64,000 nucleotides of DNA from Methylumidiphilus sp963753955 (lineage in GTDB: Bacteria > Pseudomonadota > Gammaproteobacteria > Methylococcales > Methylococcaceae). The DNA is taken from assembly GCA_963753955.1 (NCBI GenBank), contig CAVWEM010000005.1, positions 248,001-312,000 of the forward strand, written 5' to 3'. Below, one piece after another: positions 19,041 through 27,788 of this stretch. The stretch's first letter is position 1; every line of letters begins with the position of its first letter. The position numbers and the translations under genes were made by a program. The notes beneath the pieces are model-generated. The model did no database searches. It was not told the origin of the DNA and was given only the letters and a program-made list of their open reading frames with translations.

Positions 19041-19724
19041 TCAATGGTCGCGAAAACCTTCTGGCTTGCGCAAGTCTTTTGTCTGCTGCGGTTGTGATAA
19101 CAACTTGTCCAAGCCTATGGCGGTGGAGCCCAGCTTTTTTGCCTTGCTGGAATAGTCACTTGCCATTTTGTGATCACCCATATAAAAATAGGCAAGCCCT
19201 ACTTCATAAGCGACTCTGGGATCGTTTGGTTTTTTTTGTATTGCCTGTTCCGCCTCTGTCTTTGCAAAATCCTTTTGCCCAATATAGGCCAGGTAATAGG
19301 CATAGATGGCATTTACCATCCCATCGTTGGGAACAAACTTGATTGCCCGGATGAAATAGCAAGGAACAGTGAACTTCATATTGCCGATGTGGTTGGTTTT
19401 TTCGCGTATTGCCAGATCCGCAAGGGATTGCAAGGCTCTGTGGTGATTGGGGAAGGCAGTCAAGGTATATTGAAGATCGTCCCACACATAACTGGTATTA
19501 CCTCTCCTTAGGCTGGCAACCTCGGGGGTAAAATGACCAATTTCAACTATTGGCAGAGCTCCTCGTTGTTCTGGATCCGTGTAATCGAAAGGCCCATACC
19601 TGCCGGAAACCAGCACGGGCTTCGGGCAATCCGTCTCCTCCCCCATCGCATCAAAACTCATGACACACACGAAAAAGCAGCTTAAAATGCGCCAGTAAAA
19701 ACTATTTTTTCTTTTGCATATCAT
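19041..19724 (-). CDS. exported TPR-like protein of the exosortase-associated operon
   Basis: About 227 residues from the ATG of MICKRKNSFYW, whose first bases overlap the stop codon of the upstream hydrolase gene (ATGA). A signal peptide (ILSCFFVCVMSFDAMG) precedes a cysteine-containing region (TDCPKPVL, TVPCYF). The C-terminal half has tetratricopeptide-like helices (AIYAYYLAYIGQKDFAKTEA, VAYEVGLAYFYMGDHKMA). TPR proteins usually hold partner proteins, so a scaffold role in the periplasm is likely. The position, after two exosortase-associated hydrolases and before the PstS-like gene, ties it to that pathway. Confidence 0.7.
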   Translation of the reverse strand: MICKRKNSFYWRILSCFFVCVMSFDAMGEETDCPKPVLVSGRYGPFDYTDPEQRGALPIVEIGHFTPEVASLRRGNTSYVWDDLQYTLTAFPNHHRALQSLADLAIREKTNHIGNMKFTVPCYFIRAIKFVPNDGMVNAIYAYYLAYIGQKDFAKTEAEQAIQKKPNDPRVAYEVGLAYFYMGDHKMASDYSSKAKKLGSTAIGLDKLLSQPQQTKDLRKPEGFRDH

Positions 19725-20600
19725 ATTAGGCCATTGCTTGACGGCAGTTTTTCCAGCCATCGCCGAGTCAAGTTGCTGACTAGATCGCGATGGGCGCGTG
19801 TTGAAAATGTGTGGTTGGCACCATGAATCATCCGCTTTTCCACCTTGGCCGACCCGCAGGCATCCTTCCAGCGGAGATCTGAGCGCATCAACTCGTCAAA
19901 CTCCTGGGAGACCGAGATCCTTGCCGCTGAGGATGAGCAAAATATCTCCGCTAAATAGCCGCATGGCAACAAGCATCCGATCAATATGTGTCGCATTTCC
20001 CATGGGGGAGACAGCACGGGATACATTCTCCTTTTTCGCAAATAAACGCAGGATTGTCTTGAACAATTCAGCCACCGAAACATCGACCCTGACTTGGCCT
20101 GAAAATAGCTTCAACCAGAAAGAGCCTTGCAATAGGCGTACGAAATAATAATGTTTCAACCGTGTCCGACCGGCACCTGCCTCGCTATGCACCCATGGAT
20201 TCAATAAAACGAGTCCTTTCACTCTTGAATCAGTATGCGCATAATATAAGGCGGCGGACGCCGCGTCGCATAACCCCCATATGATCACATGCCGCACGCT
20301 GGGGGCAACGGCCAAGAACGCATCAATGGCGGATCGCAGGTCAGCATCCACCTCTGTAAAATTTCGTCGGCTTCCCTCGCTGTCTCCCATGCCTCGATAG
20401 TCGAAGCGCAGGGAAGCTGTGCCATGTTCGGCCAGATCTCGGGCGAGCAGGGTGAATTGGCGGTGGCTTCCTGACCGATACTGCGGGCCACCCACGACAA
20501 TCAACACGCCGCTTATGGAAGGCATCTGCGGCCTGGCGACAATTCCGACTAGCCGACAATTTTCGCATTCAAAAATCAGTGGGATGTCACGATAGTTCAT
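19721..20600 (-). CDS. exosortase A system-associated hydrolase 1, one frameshift near 19917
   Basis: An alpha/beta hydrolase from the ATG of MNYRDIPLIF, which overlaps the upstream hydrolase stop (ATGA). The nucleophile elbow reads GLCDAAS, with cysteine where serine is usual, as in this exosortase-linked family. FDYRGMGDSEG and the acid region follow. The main frame stops early at LGLPGV, but removing one G near 19917 restores SGKDLVSQEFDEL and carries the frame through the catalytic histidine region GANHTFST to a stop at 19721. That stop overlaps the next start, which supports the repaired reading. Role in the pathway is unknown; it may process an acyl or glycan intermediate. Confidence 0.8.
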
Positions 20601-21428
20601 GGCGCAATACTTTCCAGCGCCTTGGCAGAGTCGATCAATAGGTTTGGACACTCAGTGATTTCCTGTGTCGCCCAGAAGGGTTCCCCTGTCGCTGTATGGG
20701 TGAAAACCTCTGTTCCAGACTCGTTCCAGGTTTCAATGACTTTCGACCTTGCCGGCGATGGCAGAACATGTGGCGTCGGCAAAACCTCAAACCAATGCAC
20801 AGGGAAGGAAAAGCTAAACGAAGCCAGTCGGAGCTTGTCAAGCTCTGAGGCCAAGAGGGGCGCAAGCGTATAGCCCCCAATTTCAACCGCCTGTCCGGAA
20901 GCAAGCAGGCCACGCAATTCCTTGACCCCGATTTTTCCTTCGCCAAACATCTCGCTGGCCACCCTGATCCTCAGGAATTGGTTGAGAAAGTTTTCGCCGT
21001 TTGTCACCGGTTGCCAGAGGATGAGTCCGGCTGCTTCGGGCAGTTGGACCGACAGATCGGCAGCCAGCAACGCACCTAAACGCAAACCCCACAATACGAT
21101 GGGGGCTTCCAGTTTTTGCCTGAGCCAGTCGTGGGCTACGCTTGCGCAGGCTAGCCAAGCTTCCCAGCTCGAATCCTGGAAATCGCCTGTGCTGTCTCCG
21201 CAACCTAGGAGATCTATCAGCAACACGGCATATCCAGCCTGCGCGAATTGGCGAGCCTGCAGGGCTGCCATGCGGCGTGACTTGTGCATCTCTTCGGCAA
21301 ACGGGGGCAGGTACAAGACCCCCGCCCGCACTTTCTTCGCCATTGGCGCAATAAAGAGGCAAAAGATGGACTGCTGGCCGAAAGGCAGAAAAAAAAGGTT
21401 CGATGTTATATTGCTTGCAATCAGTCAT
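20597..21428 (-). CDS. exosortase A system-associated hydrolase 2, frameshift in an A8 run
   Basis: An alpha/beta hydrolase with LYLPPFAEEMHKSRRM, LIDLLGCGDSTGDF and WGLRLGALLA. The continuous frame starts only at MAKKVRAG (21343). Sequence just upstream in the same frame (FFLPFGQQSIFCLF) matches what the family has before that point. It joins an ATG at 21428 (MTDCKQYNIE) if one base is removed from the run of eight A at 21389-21396 (eight U in the mRNA). That ATG overlaps the stop codon of the acyl carrier protein gene by 8 bp. I take 21428 as the true start, with a homopolymer error or transcript slippage in between. The stop overlaps the next hydrolase gene (ATGA). Confidence 0.78.
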
Positions 21429-21669
21429 TCAGCTTTCGTTCCACGAAGGCTACCAAAGTAGCTAATGTTTCGAAATTTTCCGCGCTAATCTCATCGTCAT
21501 AGACGGAGAATCCGAAGTGTTCCTCCAAGGCAGTGATGATGCCGACCACCGCCATGGAATCCAGCTCCGGAATGGCGCCTAGCAATGGGCTGGACAATGA
21601 CAGGTCACTTGACCGGAGATCCAGGTTCAGGGTATTGGCAAGAATCTGTTTAACTTGAGTATGCGTCAT
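21421..21669 (-). CDS. acyl carrier protein of the exosortase-associated locus
   Basis: An 82-residue acyl carrier protein with the four-helix pattern and the phosphopantetheine attachment serine in ELDSMAVVG. It differs from housekeeping AcpP by its length and by ending in FVERKLND. It leads an operon with the two hydrolases and the TPR gene; its stop lies inside an 8-bp overlap with the next start. It would present an acyl chain to a dedicated partner, plausibly the FeeM-like acyltransferase at 15231-16106. Confidence 0.85.
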   Translation of the reverse strand: MTHTQVKQILANTLNLDLRSSDLSLSSPLLGAIPELDSMAVVGIITALEEHFGFSVYDDEISAENFETLATLVAFVERKLND

Positions 21670-21687
21670 CTTTATTCGACACCATTT

Positions 21688-21738
21688 AATTAAATAAGGT
21701 AAACTTCAGGCTATGCCTGGAGTTTACCTTATTTAATT
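21688..21738. terminator. long perfect hairpin between deacetylase and acyl carrier protein genes
   Basis: The 18-bp arm at 21688-21705 (AATTAAATAAGGTAAACT) is repeated exactly inverted at 21721-21738. After one mismatch, a further 5-bp CAGGC/GCCTG stem closes on a TAT loop. The outer arms are AT-rich, so either strand ends in a U-containing run (CCTTATTTAATT), as in a bidirectional terminator. It could equally be a remnant of a small palindromic element. Confidence 0.6.
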
Positions 21739-21761
21739 ATCACATCAATCGACAACGACTG

Positions 21762-22727
21762 TCAAGGAGCTTCACGCATGAGATTTCGCAGAAGCAGGGG
21801 GGAAAATTGCAGGATATTATTGGTATAAGGCGTGAAGCGAGGTAGTTGAAAAAGATCGCTATTCCGTTTGGCCGACCCCCATTGAGTGCTGACGGCGGCG
21901 GTAAATCCCAACTTGCGGACAATATCGACATGTTCCGGCAAGTAATCAGCCCCAGGCCTGCCGTTGGGGTAAGCGAATAATTTTATTTTCGCGCCCGACA
22001 GGGCTTCCAGGCACTCCCTGCCTTCGGAGATGTCGCGCTTTGCGGCAGCCACGCCGAGTTTTGCCAGGATGGGGTGGGAGGCCGTGTGCCCGCCGATCTC
22101 CATTCCCGCGCAGGCAAGCGACTGAAGCTGCCGGGTATCCATCATCAAATTGCCTGGCAAGGGAACGTCGGTTGCCAGCCGAGCCAACCCCTCAGCCGTG
22201 TCCTCCCGCTCACCCGCAGGCAGGTATTTTACCTTTTTCAGAATTGCGTCAATAGCCCGGCACTTGGCTTCGGCGCTGCCCAAATCATAGCTGCCCAATC
22301 CCAGCATAGACAAATCGATTGCGCTGCCACGGCTGTTCCTTATCGCGTGGATTACCGTATCGTTGAACATGCGCCCGCCGTTCAAGTAAGCGCTGGCGAC
22401 GAAGAAGGTCGCATGTAGTCCGTGGCGCTGAAGGATGGGAAGCGCGATGGTTGCGTTATCAGCGTAGCCGTCGTCAAAGGTGATGCAAGCAGCGCGAGGG
22501 GGGAGCGAGGCGGACGCCAGCCTGGCTATGGCTTCGCTTAGAGGCAAGACATTGAATACGCTTTTCAGCGCGGAAAGCTGGGCATCAAAAGATTCCGCCG
22601 TCACCTGGGCGGGAAATAGCCCATCCCTCTCAGCCAGCACACGGTGATAGATCAAGATAGTTAGCCGGGCTCTGGCACCGCGCGGGGATAACACCGTAGC
22701 TATTTTGCGGTATAAGGTATCTAGCAT
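21762..22727 (-). CDS. polysaccharide deacetylase family protein
   Basis: About 321 residues from the ATG of MLDTLYRKI; a GTG nine codons further upstream is possible but less family-like. The NodB/CE4 core is clear: ILIYHRV, the metal-binding ITFDDGYADN, HATFFV and the HTASHP motif with two histidines, followed by LFAYPNGRPG. CE4 enzymes remove N- or O-acetyl groups from polysaccharides. Genes of this kind are regular members of exosortase-A polysaccharide loci. It lies upstream of the acyl carrier protein gene on the same strand, but the strong hairpin between them suggests separate or attenuated transcription. Confidence 0.82.
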   Translation of the reverse strand: MLDTLYRKIATVLSPRGARARLTILIYHRVLAERDGLFPAQVTAESFDAQLSALKSVFNVLPLSEAIARLASASLPPRAACITFDDGYADNATIALPILQRHGLHATFFVASAYLNGGRMFNDTVIHAIRNSRGSAIDLSMLGLGSYDLGSAEAKCRAIDAILKKVKYLPAGEREDTAEGLARLATDVPLPGNLMMDTRQLQSLACAGMEIGGHTASHPILAKLGVAAAKRDISEGRECLEALSGAKIKLFAYPNGRPGADYLPEHVDIVRKLGFTAAVSTQWGSAKRNSDLFQLPRFTPYTNNILQFSPLLLRNLMREAP

Positions 22728-22954
22728 TCCTGGTGTCCAAAAAGTAAAGTCCACATTCTAAAATGCTTGTCGAGTTGTGGGGCGGGACACAGGACGACCG
22801 CAGCAGCCAAATGAGTGCGCCCGCCCGTTTCGGTGTCGGCCTGAGTTTGGGAAAGGGCGCGCTGCCGATGGCGCTTGGGCTCAAATGATAATACTTATTT
22901 CCACGGAGTGTAAACGTCCAAGACAACAGAGCCGTCGCAAAAGTCAATGGCCCA

Positions 22955-22983
22955 TTGATTTGATCCAGGCAATTGTTTAGAAT
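22955..22983 (+). promoter_or_regulatory. sigma-70 promoter for tpiA-secG
   Basis: TTGATT at 22955-22960 and TAGAAT at 22978-22983 are 17 bp apart, about 30 bp before the tpiA ATG. A strong Shine-Dalgarno sequence (AAGGGGG) lies 5 nt before that ATG. Confidence 0.6.
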
Positions 22984-23012
22984 TATCCTTTTTTATCCGC
23001 AAGGGGGCTAAA

Positions 23013-23762
23013 ATGCGTCGTTCTTTGGTGGTTGGCAATTGGAAAATGAATGGCAGTCGCGAAAAATCGCGGGCGTTGCTGGCCGGAATTCTGACCGGCT
23101 TGGGGGAAGAAGCGAAGGCTGTTGTCGGAGTTTGCCCCCCCTTCGTCCACATCCCCGAGGTCGCTGAACTCCTGAAAGGTAGTCCGGTTTTGCTCGGCTC
23201 GCAGAACGTGGCGGACCAGGATGAAGGCGCGTTTACGGGCGAAATTTCGGCCCCTTTGCTCAAGGAGTTCGACTGTCGCCTAGCGATTGTCGGCCATTCC
23301 GAACGGCGGGCGCTTTATGGAGAGTCCAATGTGCTGGTGGCGGCACGGTACGCCAAGGCCATTGAACACGGGCTGACCCCCATTCTTTGCATAGGCGAGA
23401 CCCTGGATGAGCGCGAGTCAGGCCGGACTTTCGACATCGTCGGCGAGCAGTTGGATGCGGTTCTGGATACTGCCGGCGTCGCTTCCTTGGCCAAGGCCGT
23501 CATCGCCTATGAGCCCGTCTGGGCCATCGGCACCGGCAGAACGGCAAGCACGGAGCAGGCGCAAGAAGTCCATGCCTGGATACGCGCTAGGATTGCCCAA
23601 TTGGATGCCGCCGTCGCTGAAAATCTGCAAATCCTTTATGGCGGCAGTGTCAAACCCGACAACGCGGCAGCCTTGTTCTCCATGCCCGATATAGACGGCG
23701 GCCTAATTGGCGGCGCATCCTTGGACGCCGTGTCGTTCCTGAAAATTTGCCACTCCGCCTAA
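23013..23762 (+). CDS. tpiA: triosephosphate isomerase
   Basis: A 249-residue TIM-barrel enzyme that interconverts dihydroxyacetone phosphate and glyceraldehyde 3-phosphate. The catalytic residues are present: lysine in GNWKMNG, histidine in VGHSERR, and glutamate in AYEPVWAIGTG followed by the flexible loop. The phosphate-binding YGGSVKPDN and GGLIGGASL complete the site. It is followed 7 bp later by secG and then a tRNA-Leu gene, the standard gammaproteobacterial arrangement. Confidence 0.96.
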   Translation: MRRSLVVGNWKMNGSREKSRALLAGILTGLGEEAKAVVGVCPPFVHIPEVAELLKGSPVLLGSQNVADQDEGAFTGEISAPLLKEFDCRLAIVGHSERRALYGESNVLVAARYAKAIEHGLTPILCIGETLDERESGRTFDIVGEQLDAVLDTAGVASLAKAVIAYEPVWAIGTGRTASTEQAQEVHAWIRARIAQLDAAVAENLQILYGGSVKPDNAAALFSMPDIDGGLIGGASLDAVSFLKICHSA

Positions 23763-23769
23763 GGTTACC

Positions 23770-24150
23770 ATGATTCAAGTACTTATAGTTTTCCACGTCT
23801 TGGTCGCACTGCTGATCATTGGAACGGTCCTGTTACAGCAGGGTCGCGGTGCCGATGCCGGCGCTGGCTTCGGTGGCGGTGCCTCCAACACAGTGTTTGG
23901 TGCGCGTGGCACCGCGTCGTTTCTTTCTCGCAGCACGGCCATACTGGCGGCTTTGTTTTTCTCGACGAGTATACTTCTTGCATATTTGGGCGCGAGACAA
24001 GATAATAAAGGGCATGACATCCTAGACACTCCGGCAACGGAGCAAGTCAAGTCTGATCTTCCCACATCAGGCAATCAAACGGCGGCGATGCCCGCGAAGA
24101 GCGATCTTCCCGATCAACCCCCGGCACCCGGCCAGCCCGTAGGGAAGTGA
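23770..24150 (+). CDS. secG: SecG subunit of the SecYEG translocon
   Basis: A 126-residue inner-membrane protein with two hydrophobic segments (IQVLIVFHVLVALLIIGTVLL and ILAALFFSTSILLAYLG) joined by the conserved QGRGADAGAGFGGGASNTVFG loop residues. SecG helps the SecA-driven channel move proteins across the inner membrane. The C-terminal tail after residue 80 is longer than in E. coli and rich in Pro, Ala and Ser. It follows tpiA directly. Confidence 0.93.
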   Translation: MIQVLIVFHVLVALLIIGTVLLQQGRGADAGAGFGGGASNTVFGARGTASFLSRSTAILAALFFSTSILLAYLGARQDNKGHDILDTPATEQVKSDLPTSGNQTAAMPAKSDLPDQPPAPGQPVGK

Positions 24151-24162
24151 CACGCGATTCAA

Positions 24163-24247
24163 GCGGATGTGGTGAAATTGGTAGACACGCCATCTTGAGG
24201 GGGTGGTGACGCAAGTCGTGTCGGTTCAAATCCGACCATCCGCACCA
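24163..24247 (+). tRNA. tRNA-Leu (anticodon GAG)
   Basis: Acceptor stem GCGGATG pairs with CATCCGC, followed by the discriminator A and an encoded CCA. The D arm is GTGAAATTGGTAGACAC. The anticodon stem CCATC/GGTGG holds the loop TTGAGGG, giving anticodon GAG. A long variable arm, expected for a leucine tRNA, precedes the GGTTCAAATCC T loop. It lies right after secG, as in many gammaproteobacteria. Confidence 0.95.
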
Positions 24248-24296
24248 AAACAACAGAGAGGGTCAAGCGGGCATCCGCCTGCTAAATCCCGCATAA

Positions 24297-24335
24297 CGGC
24301 CAGGCTGTTCGCAAGAACGCCCGGCCGATTTTTTT
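24297..24335 (+). terminator. Rho-independent terminator after tRNA-Leu
   Basis: A nested stem, CGGCC/GGCCG, GGC/GCC and GTTC/GAAC around a GCAA loop (24297-24327), is followed by A and seven T. It would end the tpiA-secG-tRNA transcript. Confidence 0.82.
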
Positions 24336-24361
24336 ACATCCCATCATAATCCACGTTTCCC

Positions 24362-25417
24362 ATGGAATTCGTCGTCCACAACATTGATGCCAACGCCCGG
24401 CGCGGGGAGATTTTCTTCCCGCGTGGCAAGGTGGAGACGCCTGCCTTCATGCCGGTGGGAACCTACGGTGCGGTCAAGACGATGACGCCGGAGGAACTCC
24501 GCTCAGTCGGGGCGGAAATCATCCTAGGCAACACCTTCCATCTGTTGCTGCGTCCCGGGATGGAGGCCATTTGCGCCCACGGTGGACTGCATGGCTTCAT
24601 GCATTGGGAGGGGCCGATCTTGACCGATTCCGGCGGCTTCCAGGTGTTCAGCCTGGGGGCGATGCGCAAGATCACCGAGGCCGGGGTTGATTTCCGTTCG
24701 CCGGTGGACGGCAGCCCGATTTTCATGGGGCCGGAGGAATCCATGGCGGTGCAGCGGATGCTCGGCTCCGACATCGTGATGGTTTTCGACGAATGCACAC
24801 CCTACCCCGCCACTTACGGGCAGGCAGGGACTTCGATGCGGCTTTCCCTGCGCTGGGCCGAGCGCAGCAAGGCGGCCCACGGCGACAGTCCCGCCGCCCT
24901 GTTTGGCATCGTGCAGGGCGGGGTCTTCGACGAATTGCGGCTGGAGTCGGCGGAGGGTTTGGTGAGGCTGGGTTTCGACGGCTATGCCATTGGCGGATTG
25001 TCGGTGGGCGAACCCAAGGAAGACCGCCAGCGGGTTCTGGAAACGATTTTACCCCAATTGCCCGAGGACAAGCCGCGCTACCTGATGGGTGTCGGGCACG
25101 CCGGAAGATATCGTCGAGGCGGTTCGTTTGGGGCATCGACATGTTTGATTGCGTGATGCCTACCCGCAACGCCCGCAATGGCCATTTGTTCACCCGCCAC
25201 GGCGTCATCCGCATCCGCAATAGCCAATACCACAACGACACCCGGCCCTTGGACGGGGAATGCGGCTGCTACACCTGCCGCAACTACAGCCGTGCGCTAT
25301 TTGCGCCATCTGGACAAGTGCGGCGAGATGCTCGGGGCTCGTCTGAACACCATCCATAATCTATATTATTATCAGGAGCTTATGGCTGGACTACGGGAGG
25401 CGATAGGGCTGGGGTGA
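24362..25417 (+). CDS. tgt: tRNA-guanine transglycosylase, frame broken near 25100-25300
   Basis: Tgt exchanges guanine 34 for preQ1 in GUN-anticodon tRNAs during queuosine synthesis. The first frame covers the barrel with GTYGAVKTM, ILGNTFHLLLRPG, the DSGGFQVFSL region holding the nucleophile area, and GIVQGGVF. It derails at 25098, where one extra G spoils VGTPEDIVEAVRLGIDMFDC. Another extra G lies near 25131 and one extra base near 25294. Later frames carry FDCVMPTRNARNGHLFT, the zinc ligands in CGCYTCRNYSRAYLRHL, and the end LYYYQELMAGLREAIG. The repaired length is about 350 residues. queC at 51.5 kb belongs to the same pathway. Confidence 0.88.
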
Positions 25418-25520
25418 ACTGACCCGGTTCATCGAGCGATTTTTACGGTGAACGCAGAAAATCCGCCCCGGATGTGTGATAATGCCCGGATTTGAATACC
25501 TGAGTAGAGGCTGAACGACA

Positions 25521-25857
25521 ATGAGTTTCTTCATTTCCGATGCGCTCGCCGCCAAGCGGCTCCGCCCCCCAGCATTTTTGAAGGTTTATTGCCCTTCCTG
25601 ATTCTGGGCGTCTTTTTGTCCTGTTCGTAGTGCCGCAATGGAAGCGGGGCCGGGAACAGAAAAAGCTCATCGAGTCGCTAGCCAAAGGTGCCGAGGTGGT
25701 CACCAGCGGAGGGCTGTTGGGGCGGATTGTTGATGTCGACGACAATTTCGTGTTGTTGGAAGTGAATGAGGATGTCCAAATCAATGTGCAGAAGCACTCG
25801 GTCACCCATCTGATGCCCAAGGGTACCTACAAGGCCAGAAAGAGAAGCGAAAAATAA
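25521..25857 (+). CDS. yajC: YajC, accessory subunit of SecDF, frameshifted
   Basis: The start MSFFISDALA is typical for YajC. The frame then breaks near 25555 and again near 25610. Shifted frames supply the membrane segment (LLPFLILGVF, FVVPQWKRGREQKKLIESLAKGAEV) and the cytoplasmic domain (TSGGLLGRIVDVDDNFVLLEV, LMPKGTYKARKR). YajC forms a complex with SecD and SecF, whose genes follow. The tgt-yajC-secD-secF order is the standard one. Confidence 0.82.
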
Positions 25858-25923
25858 GCCTCGTGGCCCGCCTTGCCCCACCAGGCGAATTTTATTAAGA
25901 AACGATGAGACAGGCTGTTTACC

Positions 25924-27777
25924 ATGCGCAACCGCTATCCTGTTTGGATAAATGTGTTGATCCTGACCGTGTTAGCTTTTGGGATTATTTACTCGTTGCC
26001 CAATTTCTATGGCGAGGATCCCTCCGTCCAGCTTTCCCCCAGCCGTAACGCGAAAATTGATGACAGGCACCACGGATTCAGGTCGAAAACCTGCTCGAAA
26101 GAATGGTTTGAAGTGAAAGCAGGTCGAGTTGAATGACAAACGGATTTTGGTGCGCTTCACCGACACCGACACCCAATCAAGGCGGAGGAATTGCTCAAGG
26201 GCAATATGGGCAACAACTACAGCGTGGCGCTCAACCTGGCCCCGTCCACGCCGGGCTGGCTGCGCGCCATCAATGCCAAGCCCATGTATTTGGGGCTGGA
26301 CTTGCGCGGCGGTGTGCATTTCATGCTCCAGGTGGACATGGACGCGGCGATACACAGGCCTAGGACCGTTATTCCGAGGATATCCGCACCGACCTGCGCG
26401 AAGGCAAAATCCGTTATCTTGTCGGTGGATCGGGACAAGGCGACGATCTTGGTCAAATTCCAGGATGCCCAGACCCTAGCCCAAGGACGCGACGTGATCA
26501 AGAAGGAAATCCGCGGCTTGATGTTGAACGTGCGTCGAAGCGGAACTGACGATTGTGGCGAAGATTTCCGAGCCGGAAATCCGCGAAATGCGGAAACAGC
26601 GCTGTCGCCCAAAACATCACCATCTTGCGCAACCGCGTCAACGAACTGGGTGTGGCCGAACCGGTCATCCAGCAACAGGGCGAAGACCGCATCGTCGTCC
26701 AGTTGCCCGGTGTGCAGGACACCGCCCGCGCCAAGGAAATCCTGGGTGCCACCGCAACCTTGGAATTCCGTCTGGTGGACAGCGAACATGCCATTGGCCC
26801 CGATGGCAAGGCGCCTTTGGGGGCCAGACGTTTACAACTGACCGAAAACGGCCGGCCCTTGCTGTTGCAGCGCAAGATCATCGTCACCGGCGACCAGGTG
26901 GTGGATGCCTCCTCGGGCTTGGACCAGCAATCCGGCTCGCCTGCCGTGTTCATCAGCCTGAATGGGGTCGGCGCCAAGAAAATGGCCGATACCACCAAGG
27001 AGAACATCGGCAAGGCCGATGGCAGTGGTGTTTATCGAAAACAAGACCGAAACCAAGGAAATCAACGGCCAGAAGAGTCACCACCAAGAAAAAAGTGGAA
27101 GAGGTCATCAACGTCGCCACCATCCGTGACCGTTTCAGCAAGCGCTTCCAGATCACTGGTTTGGACACCGCGGAAGAAGCCCGCAACTTGGCCTTGCTGT
27201 TGCGCGCCGGCGCTTTGGCCGCCCCGGTGGACATCGTCGAGGAACGCACCGTCGGTCCGAGCCTGGGCAAGGAAAACATCGAGCAGGGTGAGCGCTCCTT
27301 CATCATCGGCTTTGCCGCTGGTGGCCTTGGTGGTCTTGGTTTATTACAAGGTGTTCGGGGTCATCGCCAATTTCACGCTAGTGTTCAACATGGCCTTGAT
27401 TCATGGCGATCCTCTCCACGTTGCAGGCCACCTTGACCTTGCCGGGCATTGCCGGTTTCACGCTGACGGTGGGCATGGCGGTGGACGCCAATGTGTTGAT
27501 CTATGAGCGCATCAAGGAGGAATTGCGCAACGGCAACTCGCCCCAAGCGGCGATTTACGCAGGCTTCGACCGGGCGTTTGCGACTATTTTTGACTCGCAC
27601 ATCACCAACCTGCTGGCGGCCATCATGCTCTTTGGCATCGGCTCCGGCCCCGTCAAAGGCTTCGCGGTGACGCTGACCATCGGCATCATCAGTTCGCTGT
27701 TCACCGCCGTGACCTGCACCCGCATGATGGTCAACTGGGTGTACGGCGAAAAACGCGGCGTCAGACTTTGGATTTGA
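25924..27777 (+). CDS. secD: SecD protein-export membrane protein, many frameshifts
   Basis: SecD uses the proton gradient to drive late steps of export. The start MRNRYPVWINVLIL with FYGEDPSVQLSPSR is typical. Family segments then appear in all three frames: RILVRFTDTDTQ, MYLGLDLRGGVHFMLQVDMD, NRVNELGVAEPVIQQQGEDRIVVQLPG, GATATLEFRLVD, and the membrane half (FTLTVGMAVDANVLIYERI, SHITNLLAAIMLFGIGSGPVKGFAVT). I see at least eight frame changes. The order and content are complete, so this is a full gene damaged by indels, almost certainly in the sequence record. Confidence 0.85.
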
Positions 27778-27788
27778 TGGGGAACAAC

